64,000 bases of DNA from Corbicula japonica (lineage: Eukaryota; Mollusca; Bivalvia; Venerida; Cyrenidae). Both the position numbers and the translations under genes were made by a program. Position 1 is the stretch's first letter, and every line of letters begins with the position of its first letter. The notes below the pieces were generated by a model, which did no database searches, was not told the DNA's origin, and saw only the letters and a program-made list of their open reading frames with translations. The DNA lies in contig JAZAYU010000125.1 in the NCBI GenBank assembly GCA_038501625.1, positions 186,001 to 250,000 on the forward strand. The letters are read 5' to 3'. Of this stretch, positions 10,497 to 22,925 are shown piece after piece.

Positions 10497-10760
10497 GCTA
10501 AACTCTAATCACTTCAACCCTTTACTTCCCCATGGGATATGGCTTTTGTTTTATGGCTGTGCGCTGTAGATCCTCAACAGACTGCATGGATGTGGATGTG
10601 CAGTCTGTTGAGGATCTACTTAGTTCACTTAATGGTCAGACATGGATCCAATACAGAACAATGTAGATCCTGGTCATACTGCCTAGATTTGCAGGCTGAT
10701 CTGGATCTACACTGTTAGCACATGGAATATTGGCCATAGTCCCATGGAATGAACTTTCTA
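10497..10760. mobile_element. MITE family B, variant copy
   Basis: It begins aaccctttacttccccatgggatatggc. Its palindromes are diverged (gtagatcctcaacagactgc and its inverse). A subfamily with a 'CCATGGGATATGGC' terminus recurs at 6890 and 60880. Confidence 0.6.
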
Positions 10761-11319
10761 AAAAATGGTATCTATGCATTTTAATATGATGACGTACAAA
10801 TGTTGATCAAATGTTTGACTGTGTTTTCTTTTACATATGCTGAGAATGGATGAATGATTGATTTTGACTTGTGTTGTAGGAGTAACGAACGAGCAGTTGA
10901 TACATTGATAAATTGTTTTTTGCTGCCCAGTATCTACATAAAGTCACTGTTAATGTTCCATTTAAGCTGACACATTCCAAACTGTTTCCCAAAAAGCTCA
11001 AAAGAACTGTTTGCAGAAACATAATATAATATTGTTTGATCTGATAATGGTTTACATTGTTAAGACATGCTTATAATTATATAACGAGTATTTGAAAATA
11101 AATTTTATTGGATTTATATTTCCTAACATCCATCATGTAACATTTTAATCTCTGTAAAAAATTCTGACATTTTATGCTGCAAGAAATCAGGGACAACAAA
11201 TCATCATCTACAAAACACATTTTCACAACTTGTACATTCCTTGTTAAATGTGACGCACTGTGACAAAATGGGGCTTATAGCCGTCACATACTGTGACAAA
11301 TTAGGCTTTTTGCCTATGT

Positions 11320-11620
11320 GACCAGTGTAGACCCAGATAAGCATGCAAATCCATGCAGTCTGATCGTTCTAGGGTCTGTACTGTTCAACATTCAGCCAAA
11401 TTAGAAACATTAAGCCTTTCCTCTATAGACACACCTTTATTGCGTGGGTGAACAGTGTAGATCCAGATCAGCCGGCACATCCATGCTGTCTGATCAGAAT
11501 CTGCTCTGTTCCCATTTTGATTTGTTAGGTTATTTCTGACCAAAATGTGACCAGTGCAGATCCTGATCAGACAGCACATTTTACATGCGTAAAAATGGGT
11601 ATATATGGAGGAAAGGGTTA
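11320..11620. mobile_element. MITE family B, one fragment plus one copy
   Basis: 11320-11390 is a half palindrome. From about 11410 (aagcctttcctctatagacac) to 11618 (ggaggaaaggg, then TTA) is a near-complete copy. Confidence 0.65.
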
Positions 11621-12006
11621 TTTATTCAGCTAGGAAAGAGTAAATAGAACTTCTCAGACAGTGAAAGTCTGCATTATGATCCAGATCTACTCTTACCTCA
11701 CATTTACTAAGCATGTTTTCTCCTTGTGCTTCACATTTGCAAATCAGGTTTTAAATAGGCAATGTTATATCTGAACTGTTCATTTTTATATTTACCAAAT
11801 GAGAATATGAGCGTACTTCCAATTAAAACTTGTAACATTTTCCTATTGAAACTGTCATTTTGTTAAGTTGGATCATGCAAACATGTTACAGGATATCGAT
11901 CATGCATTTCTTCCTTCGTATTATTGTCTGAAATTTTTTTTCATAAATGGATGGTCTCGAGCATTCACATAATTGAAAGATTTTCAGATTAAATCCATAC
12001 AGTTAA

Positions 12007-12382
12007 CCCATTCCTGTACAGACACACCTTTATTGCTAGGGCGAACAGTTTAGATCCAGATCAGCCGGCACATCCGTGCCGTCTGATCAGGATCTAAACT
12101 GTTCGCTTTTTGATTCATTAGGTTATTTCTGACAAAAATGCGACCAGTGCAGATCCTGATCAGACGGCATGGATGTGCCGGCTGATCTGGATCTACACTG
12201 GTCGCACACGCCTAAAAATGCGTATATATCCAGGAAAGGGTTATCCCTTTATTCTATAATAATGGAATATAGAGCATGAGCAACCAGTATAGATCCGGAT
12301 CATATATTACTGATGTTCTGGTTGATCTGGATCTACTCTGTTCCCCAATAGAATAAAAGCCATATCCCTTGAGTAACGGGTT
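12007..12382. mobile_element. Two abutting family B MITEs
   Basis: The first, 12007-12240, has TTAA on the left and TTAT on the right, and a clean double palindrome. The second begins at once with cccttta and ends near 12380 (taacgggttaa). Head-to-tail abutment at one TTAA-like site suggests successive insertion at the same target. Confidence 0.75.
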
Positions 12383-12796
12383 AAAGTGAGTTTACAATAA
12401 GCTTGCAGAAAAAACCTTAATTACTTGGAATGAAATTATCAGAATTAAAGAAAATTCAACCGATTGCATGCTATTTGCAGATTGAGAATAAATAAATTTT
12501 TTGTTTTCCTGCTTGAAACTCATTATGTGCTGTAAAGCATTTTTCTACATTCCATAATTATTAAAATGATTAAAGAACTGTTTCATAAAGATTCATTAAT
12601 AGTTTATAATTTAACAAATTAGACAATTTTTGAATTTGGAAATCTTTTAATCACATATGCTAAATTTAGCATGTTTGTCAGGTACAGGGAATTTCGGGAA
12701 AGATAAATCAGATTAAATTTAATGAGTCGACTAAATTTAGTCATTGAAAGTGGAAAAATACATGGAGAGAGATATATCTAAAGGCTGACTCAGAAC

Positions 12797-14030
12797 TTAA
12801 CCCTTTACTTCAGAGATGAACCTTTTTTGCATGGGCAAACAGTGTAGATCCAGATCAGATGGCACATTTGTATCATCTGATCAGGATCTACAATGTTTGC
12901 TTTTATCTTCATTAGATTAGTTCTGACTACATCCCTTGTGATATATGGATTGATCCAACTTAAATGACATGAAAGTCTATTACATAAATTCATTGATGTA
13001 ATGGATACCTATTATGTGGCTTGTGGGAACGGTCTAGATCCAGGTCAGCCTGCACATATCTGCAGTCCGATCAGAATCTACATTGTTTGCTTTTAGATTC
13101 ATTAGATTATTTCTAAGCAAGAAGCGAACAATTGTAGAGCCAGACAAGACTGAAAAAATGTGCAGTCGGATCCGGATCTACTGTGATCCGGATCTACTCT
13201 TATTGTACACAGGATATAAGATTTATCCTTGAATTAGTTGGTGGATCATAAATGTTAGTCAAGCTGAACTGATGTTGTTTGTGAAGGAAATCATCTGTAC
13301 ACGTTTTTGAAGTGCATAATACTGAAATCCATACCGGCTGATATTTCTTCACTATCACCAATATCCGTCATACATCTATAATTTTTTGGCCATTGAGTTG
13401 TTTAATCGTTTGAACTTCCATGCAGTTAAAATGACTTTAGTGCTTTGTTTTTTAACAACCTATTTGACAAGGTTCAAGGAAATACAAGTATTCTCCTTCA
13501 TTTTTAAAACAACCTTATGTAAAATTTGTGTCACGGGGTTAAAGAAAGTATGTGATCGGAAATGAACTTTTTTAAAATTTAGAACAATACCGCAAAAAGT
13601 TGTATATTAATTTTGAAATATTGCCTTCTTCTTAACAACTTACTGTGCTGCACATAGGTAAACAATTTTTAACATGTGCAGACCCTGATCAACTGTCTTG
13701 TCTACACTTAATGCTGTTCAGTTAATGAATTCCTGATTGAACTTCCTTAAAACTAAAAATGGAATGAGTCGGACACAAAGGAAGGTGTTAACCCTTTACT
13801 TCTTAGATACACCTGGATGAACAGTGTAGATCCAGATCAGCTGGCACATCTGTGCCATCTACACTGGTCGCTTTTAGATTCATTAGGTTATTTCTGATCA
13901 AGATGCGACTAGGGTAGATCCAGATCATTTAGCCTACTGATCATGACTAATATGCCAGTTGTAACCAGTGTAGACACAGATCAGACTACACATATGCATA
14001 GTCTGATCTGCATCTGTATTGTTCACTCAA
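12797..14030. mobile_element. Cluster of degenerate family B copies
   Basis: Recognisable pieces lie at about 12797-12920, 13015-13205 and 13793-14030, each with gtagatccagatca-type palindromes and 'gattcattag.ttatttct' linkers. The intervening AT-rich DNA has no recognised feature. Confidence 0.55.
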
Positions 14031-14075
14031 TTGATTCATCAACAAATTCAAGCTAAACACTTATAAAACACTTAA

Positions 14076-14272
14076 CCCTTTCCTGTATAGATACGAATTT
14101 TTACGCATGTGCGACCAGTGTAGATCCAGATCAGCCGGCACATCTGTGCCGTCTGATCAGGATCTGCACTGGTCGCATTTTGGTCAGAAATAACCTAATA
14201 AATCAAAAAGCGAACAGTTTAGATCCTGATCAGTTCGCCCTAGCAATAAAGGTGTGTCTGTACAGGAAAGGG
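14076..14272. mobile_element. MITE family B, internally deleted copy
   Basis: A 197-bp element between TTAA 14072-14075 and TTAA 14273-14276. The second palindrome is cut short (gatcctgatcagttcgccc), a deletion of about 37 bp relative to 10233-10466. Confidence 0.82.
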
Positions 14273-14734
14273 TTAATGGATTGATAGTCCATAAAATTCA
14301 AAGAAAGAATGTGTCCATTTTACATAATAATACAATTATTAGCTTTCATTCATTTTCTTGATGCAGTTTAAAGCAGCTCATTTGCATTTAGGAAAAGATG
14401 TTTTGTTTCGTGAACTTATCTTTAATGTTTAAGAATTAAATTTTTGTTTATTGATTACTTATTTACGCATTTTGTTGAGAGTTTTAAGCATGTCTGATAT
14501 CTGTGCCACTGAAGATTTTTAACATAGTTTTCTATTGTTGTATTTGTTTAGAATATGTTCCTAGCATTTAGTTCATAGGGATATTTAATTTAAAAAGAGC
14601 AAATTAAGTGCTGTTACTCCAAAGAACACAAATATATTATTAGGCTTCACAGAGTTGCAAGTTAGCTGCTTTAAAATCACATATGCAACTAAAATCTCTG
14701 AATCTCATGACAGGAGTAAAGACTACATTAACTA

Positions 14735-14960
14735 ACCATTTACTTCATGGTATATGGCTCTTGTTCAATGACCGACTGGAATAGATCCAGATCAGCTGGC
14801 ACATTCATGACGTCTGACCTGGATATACACTGTTGGCCTCTTGAATAATTGAATAAATCTAAAATCAGTTTTATAATCTTGGGGCCTGGTAAGACTGCAC
14901 AGGCTGGTCTAGATTTACACTAGATGGTCATGGAGCCATATCCCATGGTGTAAGGGTTAA
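14735..14960. mobile_element. MITE family B, diverged copy
   Basis: It starts taaccatttacttcatgg and ends catggtgtaagggttaa; the middle is substituted, including 'ataatcttggggcc' resembling a family A end. Confidence 0.5.
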
Positions 14961-15179
14961 TGATCAACTATGGCAAAATGCAATATTCTTATGCTGTTAT
15001 TTGATTGGATGTTTGTTATGGAGGCCTTCCCCTCTTTATTATTATTGTTAGTGTTTTGTCTGAATACTATATATATATGAAAAAATAAAATCTATGTTTG
15101 TTATTTTTGGTTGATTTTCTTTTTGGGGAATGTGTCCAGTTGGTCCATTGTTATGAAAGGATGGGTCTACATCCCCTTA

Positions 15180-15620
15180 AAAGTTTTGACATCAAGGATT
15201 AATAGATAGTGCTGAAAATTATAATACTGAAATTGCCAACCAGTCATAAAATTCTTCTTTGTGATTGGTCATTTTGGAGACTAGATTAAGTTTCAACCAA
15301 TCAAGTGCTTGAGATAATAGACTGGTCTCCAGTTGCTGAATATGTCCCTGAAATCTTGAGACTCTTGCACGTGATTGGTCATTCGATTCAGTTCAAACCA
15401 ATCAAGTGCTAGAGATTGGAGACTGGTCTCCAGATAATTTTGGGCCCGACATTCGAGATTTTAAAACGGAAACTGGTGTCCAGTAAAACTTGCTTTTGAT
15501 TGGTCAGTTTGGATTCAGTTCAAACTAATTGGCTGTTTGATTATTGGCAAACCAATCGCTGCTTGGATATTGGAGATTGGCGCAGTCGTCATGATTATAA
15601 TTTGAAACTGAAATTGTAGA
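15180..15620. repeat. Diverged CCAAT hairpin arms (family A-like)
   Basis: Several copies of 'gattggtca...caaccaatcaagtgcttgaga...gactggtctcc' in alternating orientation: older or related versions of the family A arms. Confidence 0.5.
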
Positions 15621-15635
15621 TGTCTCCAGTCTTAG

Positions 15636-15896
15636 GAGCGGATCATTAGCTCAGTGGTTAGCGCGTCTGCCTCTGAGTCCAGGGATCGCTGGTTCGATCG
15701 GAAGAGACGTTAAACCGAGGTCCAGTGTAGTGGTGCTATACACCGGGCACTTAAAAGAACCAGGGACGATTCTGGAATTGGAGAGTCCTCTGTATCTTGC
15801 ACTATCCTCCAAAAAACCTAAAATGACTAACACTCTTCTGGAGGCGTCGCTCATATGGGCTTCCGGTAGCGACGATAAATAAAACTAAATACAAAC
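15636..15896 (+). mobile_element. tRNA-derived SINE, copy with internal deletion
   Basis: Same family as 42990-43286, with the same head and body, but about 36 bp immediately after the B box are missing (GGTTCGATC joins directly to GGAAGAGACG). The tail is A-rich and no clear target duplication is seen. It is not a functional tRNA gene because the acceptor 3' half is absent. Confidence 0.82.
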
Positions 15897-15950
15897 AAAT
15901 CACCTGTCTTTAGCTAAAATGGTTTTTAACTGAGCCCAGACTAAAAATAC

Positions 15951-17433
15951 AGGGCCCAAGATCACAAAATTCAGATTTGAAAGTTTCCATTTCAGCCAAT
16001 CAGCAAATGCTTGAGATTTGAGACTGGTCCATTTCTGCCAGGGCTGTTTAAAAAAAATGGCTGGAAAAGTGAAAAATTAGTGAAAAAATAAAGATAATAA
16101 AAATTCTTAACTTGTTATTCTGTATTTTTTGCTTATTGAAACTGAGTACAGAACTGAACAGATTTTTGAAATCGGTCAACTGGTTCCTGAGATATTGTCA
16201 TTTCAAAAATGGCAAATGAAGTGAAAAAAATGTAAAGAATTTAAGTTCATGAAAAGTCTACACTGGGTGGTCCATAAATTTGTACAGTCTTTACAGTGAT
16301 CAAAATCAATCAACTTATACTCATATGTGGCAGAATAAATTTTTTTTGGAGCTTTATTGACCAATATTAAATAAATCAAAGAATTTTAATTTATGTGCTT
16401 AAAATACAAGTATTACTGTTTCTTATTATTTAAATGTGTATTTCTGTTAAAATACATATTGAAGCATCGAATATTAGTGCTTTAGAACTTGTAGTATCGC
16501 ATAAAGGTAAAAAATTTATATTGTTAAGAAAGTGTGTCACACTCCTGACAACCACATAAGTGCAGTGTACTCAAAAATGTTTCACTAAGGCCATTCCTGT
16601 TTGTCACATTTTAACAAAACATGACATAGACTTTTAGGAAAAAACATGGTCTTGTTTTCATGTAAAGGATATGTTACAGAATATTGCAATATGTGCATAA
16701 TGTCACACTCCTGACAAATTTAGCTGACATTTTCTGAAGGGAGCTGCAGACAAATATAATTCCAATAGAGGTGATAATATTATAATTATTACATCTAGAA
16801 ACATAAAACTTAATGATACACAAAACATTTCTTACGTACTATTTATCTTTAAAGTCCTATAAAGTTATAAAGCAAAGATGTATTGATTTTCTTGAGGTTT
16901 TTTCTAATCTACCACGCTTGACTTAATAGCATAAATTTTGATTACTTTAAGTATAATATGCTTAATTTTATCATTATTTTATGCCTAATAAATGCACATT
17001 TTACTAAAAAAAATACTAAAAATTGTCTTTACTCAAGCTTTTTGTAAAATAATGGTCTGAACAAATGTGATTTTGAAAAGTGTCACACTTTTTTGTCACA
17101 CTCCTGACATTTTTTGCCCATTATTTTAGAATATTTTTTTCACGGATGGTGCTAATTTGATGAAACTTCACAAATCTTTAAAGGGCATGACGAGACACCT
17201 CTGCAAAGTAGGAAACTGGAAGTAACTGTTTGTTGTACATTTTTATAACAGGAAAACCCAAACCAGCCATTTTTTTTGAAACAGCCCGCCAATCTTATGC
17301 TTGAGATTTGAGACTGTCCATTTCAGCCAATCAACAAATACTTGAGATTTGAGACTGGTCCATTTCTGCCCATCAGATGCTTGAAATTTGAGACTCGTCT
17401 TCAGTTTTAGTTTTATGATCTTGGGGCCCAGCT
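15951..17433. mobile_element. Family A hairpin MITE split by an inverted-repeat element
   Basis: The left part 15951-16041 (gggcccaagatcacaaaa... gagactggtccatttctgcc) continues at 17283-17433 (gccaatcttatgcttgag... ttttatgatcttggggccc). The host sequence rejoins across a 1.24-kb insert. Confidence 0.7.
16042..17282. mobile_element. 1.24-kb non-autonomous TIR element, nested
   Basis: The ends are inverted: AGGGCTGTTTAAAAAAAATG at the left, and the complement of GGGCTGTTTCAAAAAAAATG at the right. GCC precedes the left end and follows the right end, a possible 3-bp target duplication. The interior is AT-rich with three copies of 'gtcacactcctgaca' (about 16538, 16700, 17095). No open frame of note; superfamily unknown. 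Confidence 0.68.
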
Positions 17434-17769
17434 TGTTACAAGACTGGTAGTGTAATCTTCACTTGATTTGTTTTAAGGCCTGTACTCTGTATGGAAAATA
17501 TATGGATGAATGCAATTGAAATTTAATATGGTTATAATGGGTGTTTGAAGAATAAAGGGAATTTCCAGTTAATCATGCGCATACATTAATTTTTCAGTTC
17601 AACACTTGAACGCACTTGACAAAAAATAAATGGTTATGTTTGCTTGCTTTATTTTCAATGGTTGTAAATCAACTATTTATTCATGCTTACCTTATACTTG
17701 AATGCCATTTCTGAATTCAGAATATTAAGATTTCAAGTATCCACTCAAAGAATGCGTAGCTATTCAAAT

Positions 17770-17870
17770 ATTGTGGTCAGGGTGGATCCGGAGGGGGTTC
17801 AGTGGGTTTGCGCGAACCCCACTTTTCGGCAGTTATTTCACTGGAGGGCTGACAATAAGGATTGAAAGAC
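17770..17870 (+). repeat. Repeat family K fragment
   Basis: 'ggtggatccggagggggttcagtgggtttgcgcgaacccc' resembles the head of a mollusc-type interspersed repeat also seen at 36655, 42900 and 47665 ('...gggttgctcgaacccc...gcagcaatatttaatttttatgggg'). Confidence 0.5.
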
Positions 17871-18227
17871 TGACAATATACAGTATATAATTTCTCAAAT
17901 TCATCTCTACTAAACATTTGTATTCGCAGATGTTTTTCTTTGATTTCTACCCTTTGCTTCTTAGAAGCATTATTTTCATACGCCCAGTCATATTAAGTCG
18001 TGGCACAGTTTGTCCGGCTGTCCTTCTATCTGTCCGTCAAGCATGTTGGTTTCAAATCAATAACTGAAAACCGGTTTGACCTGCACTTACCAAAATTAAA
18101 AAAAAAGATTCCTGGTTGATATTGGTTGTGATCGGTCAGCATACACCGAGGCCAATTTTCTACCAACTGGAAACTGGTGTCCGGCTTTTGCAATGTCTCT
18201 CTATATAGCTACACAAAGATGTACTGT

Positions 18228-18475
18228 GGTATCATTATATTACGCGCGTTTTCAATTGTAGCGTTTTTCGAGAAGTGTGCAAAATCAAACCCCATGCGAA
18301 ACAAAACCTTGTAATAGCTATGTATATACATTTTATGAAAGATATTTCGAAGATCAGCTAACCCAATTATATGATAATAATACAACTGCAGGAATTTATG
18401 TCCGCGCTAAAATGTCAGTTTTGCCAATTTGCGCGCATATTCTTCCACGCGAAAATAAATGATTATACCACAAGG
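18228..18475. mobile_element. MITE family I (TGTGGTATCAT ends)
   Basis: Inverted ends TGTGGTATCATTATATTACGCG and the complement at 18452-18475 (CGCGAAAATAAATGATTATACCACA). The interior is made of 'cgcg'-containing AT-rich sequence. Related copies or fragments: 6773-6850, 23273-23485, 29455-29545, 33506-33710, 46746-46936, 50398-50475. Confidence 0.65.
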
Positions 18476-19475
18476 TAATAGTGCGCTCCCTCTCTCCTGT
18501 TAGAGGTTTTATAAAGTAAGTAATATTTTAGATATTGAATGTCAAAGGAAATGAATATCAATGGCGTATTTATTCTTCGTGTTTGTTTTCTAAACTGTTA
18601 TTTACTTTAACTGCAATAACATATTGTACAACCAAATGCAGCATTTGAATCAACCACTTGTTCCGTCGGTCCTTTTACATTTTGTATGGATACGTATTGA
18701 TATGTATTGACATTGTATGAAATTTGAAAGAAAGTAAGTTTACGGGTTTGATTATTGAACAGTGTTTTTGTACCTAACTCTAACAAATAAAGACCGTTTG
18801 TTTGATTGTATAATGTTTTTTTTTTCTCGAGAATACAGCGGCACTGCTGTGTGGTAGAAATGCTGAAAAGTTTAATTAAGATGTTTAAATATATTAAACC
18901 ATGTTGGGAGATTTATGGGTCGAGTTTAAAGTTTTGGAAGCATATGAATGCGTTTTTTGGCTATAGAACTTGAGATATCTAAAATAGATAGAGCAAGGAT
19001 TATTTGAAAATTGATAAGATGTATTAGATAAAACAAATTAAATGCCTTTTGTCGTATACAAAGCTATTTATCATGTCTTCCTTTTTGACATACTATCTTA
19101 AGTAGAATCAATTAAACTTTGCCAATTAGAGCTTAGATCTTTAATATTCAGGGTATATCGTATATATCATTTGGTCTAATTTTTGAAATAAATGAAGATA
19201 GAGTTACAAATTTGTTTTGCTTAATTCTTAATAATTAAACTAAAATTATTTTTTCAAGGGGAATATTATTGTATATTAACTTAATAACGGCAAAAATGAT
19301 ATCCTGTTACGCTGTCAATGTTTAATTGTTATTTTTGTTGGTTGCTTGCGGTATTTTGACCTTCGTCATGACCAATATAAACAAGTGATACCAATGCCGA
19401 TTATTTGAACAAATAAAGGTACAAAATTATGTATAAGACCATACAATATATGTAGACGAATGATTTCTCTCATTC

Positions 19476-19732
19476 ATTGGGGCACGTCACGGGAAAAGGT
19501 ACCTTCGGTCATTTTTATTGATATTTTAGTTTTTACTAAATTTAGAAAGAACTTACAACTATAAATCAATTTGTTATGACTAAAATGTGATTTTGTTACA
19601 CATTTTGACAATAAAATGGTATTTTAACCGCGAAATGCATAATTAATAATGTCGTCTGCTCACATTTATGACGTCATTTAAAGGATTGACGTCAACTGTC
19701 CGAAGGTACCTTTTCCCGTGACGCGCCCCAAT
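19476..19732. mobile_element. MITE family G, second copy
   Basis: A 257-bp element with inverted ends ATTGGGGCACGTCACGGG / CCCGTGACGCGCCCCAAT and two TGACGTCA octamers (19669-19676 and 19687-19694). It is inverted relative to 5667-5924, and shared interior sequence confirms the family. Confidence 0.75.
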
Positions 19733-21427
19733 TAATTTCAGAGAAATATTGATTTTATTTCAGGAGTGAAAGCCAGAAACTTATATGTATACAAGTGCCA
19801 CGAGAGAAAATAAGTTTTAAAAAGTAGTTCGACAAAAGCAAAAAAGGTATTATACAGTTCCAAAACAGTGAAAAAACATTTTCTTTCACCAGGACACTAG
19901 AAAGCTTAGCTAAGGTTGATATTTTTAAGGACGAACTTGGTTTCATTCTAAACTTCTGTAATTCTGAGACGGAAGCCAAAATAAAGTATGTTCCATATCT
20001 CGTGTTTTATAGTCGATTTTATACATGAGTTTTAGGTATTAATATGTTCTTGCAGTGTTTAACCGACCCTTTAAAATCTTCTCGACTGAAATTTTAATTA
20101 AACGTTTCATAGAGTCTGCTCATAGATTGATAGAAAAAAACTTAAATTACAACAACAACAACAACAACAACTACCACCACCACAGCAACAATAACAACAA
20201 CCAAAACGACCACAACAACAACAACAACAAAACATAAATTAAACAAATATCCCTACCTAACAATCTATCTATCATGCCTGTAAATGGTAAATGGTTCGAA
20301 TTTAAAACAATTTTCAGGTAAAATCTCCGGATCTTAAAATTTTAACACAAACATAAATAAAAAAAATCTCATTGGTAGGGACAACTACGAACAAACAATT
20401 TTTAAGGCTGGCCCAAGATTGTTTATTGATGGCACGTTATCAAATCGGGCATCTGTCTCACATCGTAGACATGTTTTTCGTTTTCTTCATTTTGGTGTTA
20501 TCTTGTAGACCTTTAACGATATTTCGAACCTAAGAAAATTAAGGCAAATATTGAATAAAACTGATAAAACCTATACCTGCATAACATGTCAATCAATAGA
20601 GAAGTAAACTATAGACAAATATTGACATTTAAAACAGAAATTGTATGTTGTAAGTGGTTTGCACTTAGTACGATGCGACGGTCCCTGTAATTTTTAGTTA
20701 ATGTACAAACATATGTATAACTTGTATTAGATGTTATACCATCACTATTTAGTGTTAAAATAACTTAATTCATCAGAAATTATGAAAGTTATATTCCGAT
20801 TCAAATTCTTGCTCTATGTTAGTGACTACATGTATTAAGCAAATTCATTTATCTTATGTAAGGGGCCACATGTATTTAGCAATAAATTAACTTAAAACAG
20901 TCTGTACAAAAATGTCTACCTAATAATAATTACAGATTATTCTTACTTCATTGAATTAATAGTTAAGCATATAATTACTTTATTTAATTAAAAGTTAAGC
21001 ATGCCCCCAATAAAGCGAAAACTCTCATACTCAAACTCAATGCTGAACCTAGTTTATTTTTCGATTTCTGAGTAAAGGTGGGTTATTTGCTTAAAATAAT
21101 GGATGAATATCAAATCAAATCTTCCTATCATCATGGAAATTTTCCAAATACCACTAAAGCGTTACATTTTTTTTTCCAAAAATGTATATTTGAGGTTAAT
21201 CATATTGATTTTTAAGTAAATTACTCAAACTGTTTTTATATTTTTGTTTTCTGTTTTAATGAAATTCTGGAATATATGGACAACACATTTGAAAAACAGC
21301 AGTTTAAACAAACAATAATATATAACTTATTTAGAAAACCAAAATCTATCTAGTTATCTGTATAATGGTCAGAATTTAATAAATATCATTTGAGATAAGT
21401 TTAAAACCCAATACTTTTCGTGATACT
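19733..21427. other. AT-rich spacer
   Basis: Apart from the (AAC)n tract at 20146-20233, I see no gene, splice-supported exon or repeat that I recognise. The stretch 17871-19475 around the family I MITE is similar. Confidence 0.5.
20146..20233 (+). repeat. (AAC)n microsatellite, interrupted
   Basis: Runs of aac/acc/aat trinucleotides. Other AAC tracts: 24550-24605, 35225-35250. Confidence 0.9.
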
Positions 21428-21735
21428 GGGGCCTAGGTTCCAGGTTATAAAACTAAGACATGAGACCAGTCTCTCATATCACATAACTGACTGGTTAAAA
21501 TTAAGAACTTTCTTAGAACTGACCATTGGAAAATGGCTGCTTAAGGTGTAAGCAAGTGTATAAGTATCTATCAAAGTCTCAAGATTATGAAACTGAGACT
21601 GGAGACCAGGACCCAAGATCATAGACTTAATCAGGAGACCAGTCTCAAGTCTCAATCATCTGATTGGCTGAAATGGCGAGTGGTCGAGATTTGAGACTGG
21701 TCTCCAAACTCAGTTTTATGATCTTGGGCCCTGAT
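21428..21735. mobile_element. Family A hairpin MITEs, degenerate
   Basis: 'ggcctaggttccaggttataaaactaagac' and later 'caggacccaagatcatagac...ttatgatcttgggccc'. At least one full palindrome (about 21607-21735) is present. Confidence 0.6.
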
Positions 21736-22225
21736 TGGTTGAAATTAAGCTCAGACTCCAAACTGACCAATTGGAATTCTCGAGATTCGAGACTGGTCTT
21801 CAGTTTCAGTATTATAATCTTAGGCATAGAATAAAGTCTAATTTAGGTCAACTATTCAATTCACATTTCATACCCTTATTAAAATTTCATAATGTGCGAT
21901 GTCACCCATTGAGCAGAGTCCCCGTCTTCCATATCGCTTGTATGATCTCCATGATAAATGATTTTGAATAATATATACAAGTTTAATTGTCTTCTGACAT
22001 ATTTGATATATTGGGATCCGCATCTTGGGACAAGGTAGTTATCGGAACTTATTGTTCAAAATCTACGATTGCATGAGCCTTTGCCATTATTTAGACAAAC
22101 CGCAACGATTTTTGGCACAAAATACATTTGCGACATATTTTGCGACAATAGAAAAGTCGATTTTATTTTAATGTGCTAGTTATTTATCAGCACATGTATT
22201 TAAGTTTAAATGTCAAAATAATAAC

Positions 22226-22415
22226 AAGATAAAGTAAAACCCTTCACGAAGACCACCCCAAAATTAAGACAACTCCAATAATAAGACCACTGTTTCAAAG
22301 TCACCGTTTACAGTTTTGCACTATTTCCTACCCAAAATTAAGACCACCCTACTATATTAAGAGCACTTTAATGTAGTCCCATAGATGGTCTCATTGACGA
22401 GGTTTCGCTGTATAG
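22226..22415. repeat. 'aagaccacc' interspersed repeat
   Basis: Repeated aagaccacccc/aagaccaccc/aagaccactg words ending 'gatggtctcattgacgaggtttcgctgta'. A related copy spans 26940-27215 ('...agtggtctttgtagccgagtttgactgta'). Class unknown. Confidence 0.5.
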
Positions 22416-22516
22416 GAAATCAGAGAAAAAATAAAACGGAACTGGAACAATTTATAACAAAAACGTTTGGAATATTTGAGATAATCGAATAAATCGCTTG
22501 TTATGTGTAAACTTAA

Positions 22517-22925
22517 TGGGCGTTCAGTTGAACACTTGCGTCGCCCTCGTGTCTTTATCATTAAGAACCAGCGTTAAGTATCTGTGACAAAATCCAAGTA
22601 CAAAAAGGGGCATAACTCTGTTAATAACTCAATTTAAATCTGTTTAATTTGACTTGACTAAAAGATGTTAGGTTCATCTCGGTCCTTATGTCATAAGCAA
22701 CATTTGGTAAGTTTGATGAAGAATATATTAAGAAATGACAGTCATACCCAACGTTAAATCGTTGTGACGACAGAACACATACCAAGTACAATAAAGGGGA
22801 ATAACTCTGTTCAATATGACCTGACCTAAAGATGTAGGCTACATTTGTCATAAGCAATATAATGTTAAAGTTTCTAGAAGAAATATTAAGAAATGGCAAA
22901 GTCATAGCCAACGTTAAGTTCTCAA
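22517..22925 (+). repeat. Repeat family D: head plus 'aaggggcataactc' tandem units
   Basis: Head GGGCGTTCAGTTGAACACTTG followed by cgtcgccctc, then two units of 'ggg(c/a)ataactctgtt...gacctgacctaaa...agaaatggca..gtcata.ccaacgttaa'. The same head occurs at 57934. This copy is not interrupted and serves as the empty-site reference for the nested insertion in CDK2. Confidence 0.65.

Noticed and set aside
15636..15710. tRNA gene at the SINE head
   Set aside because: A and B boxes are present but the 3' acceptor half is deleted, and a SINE body follows.
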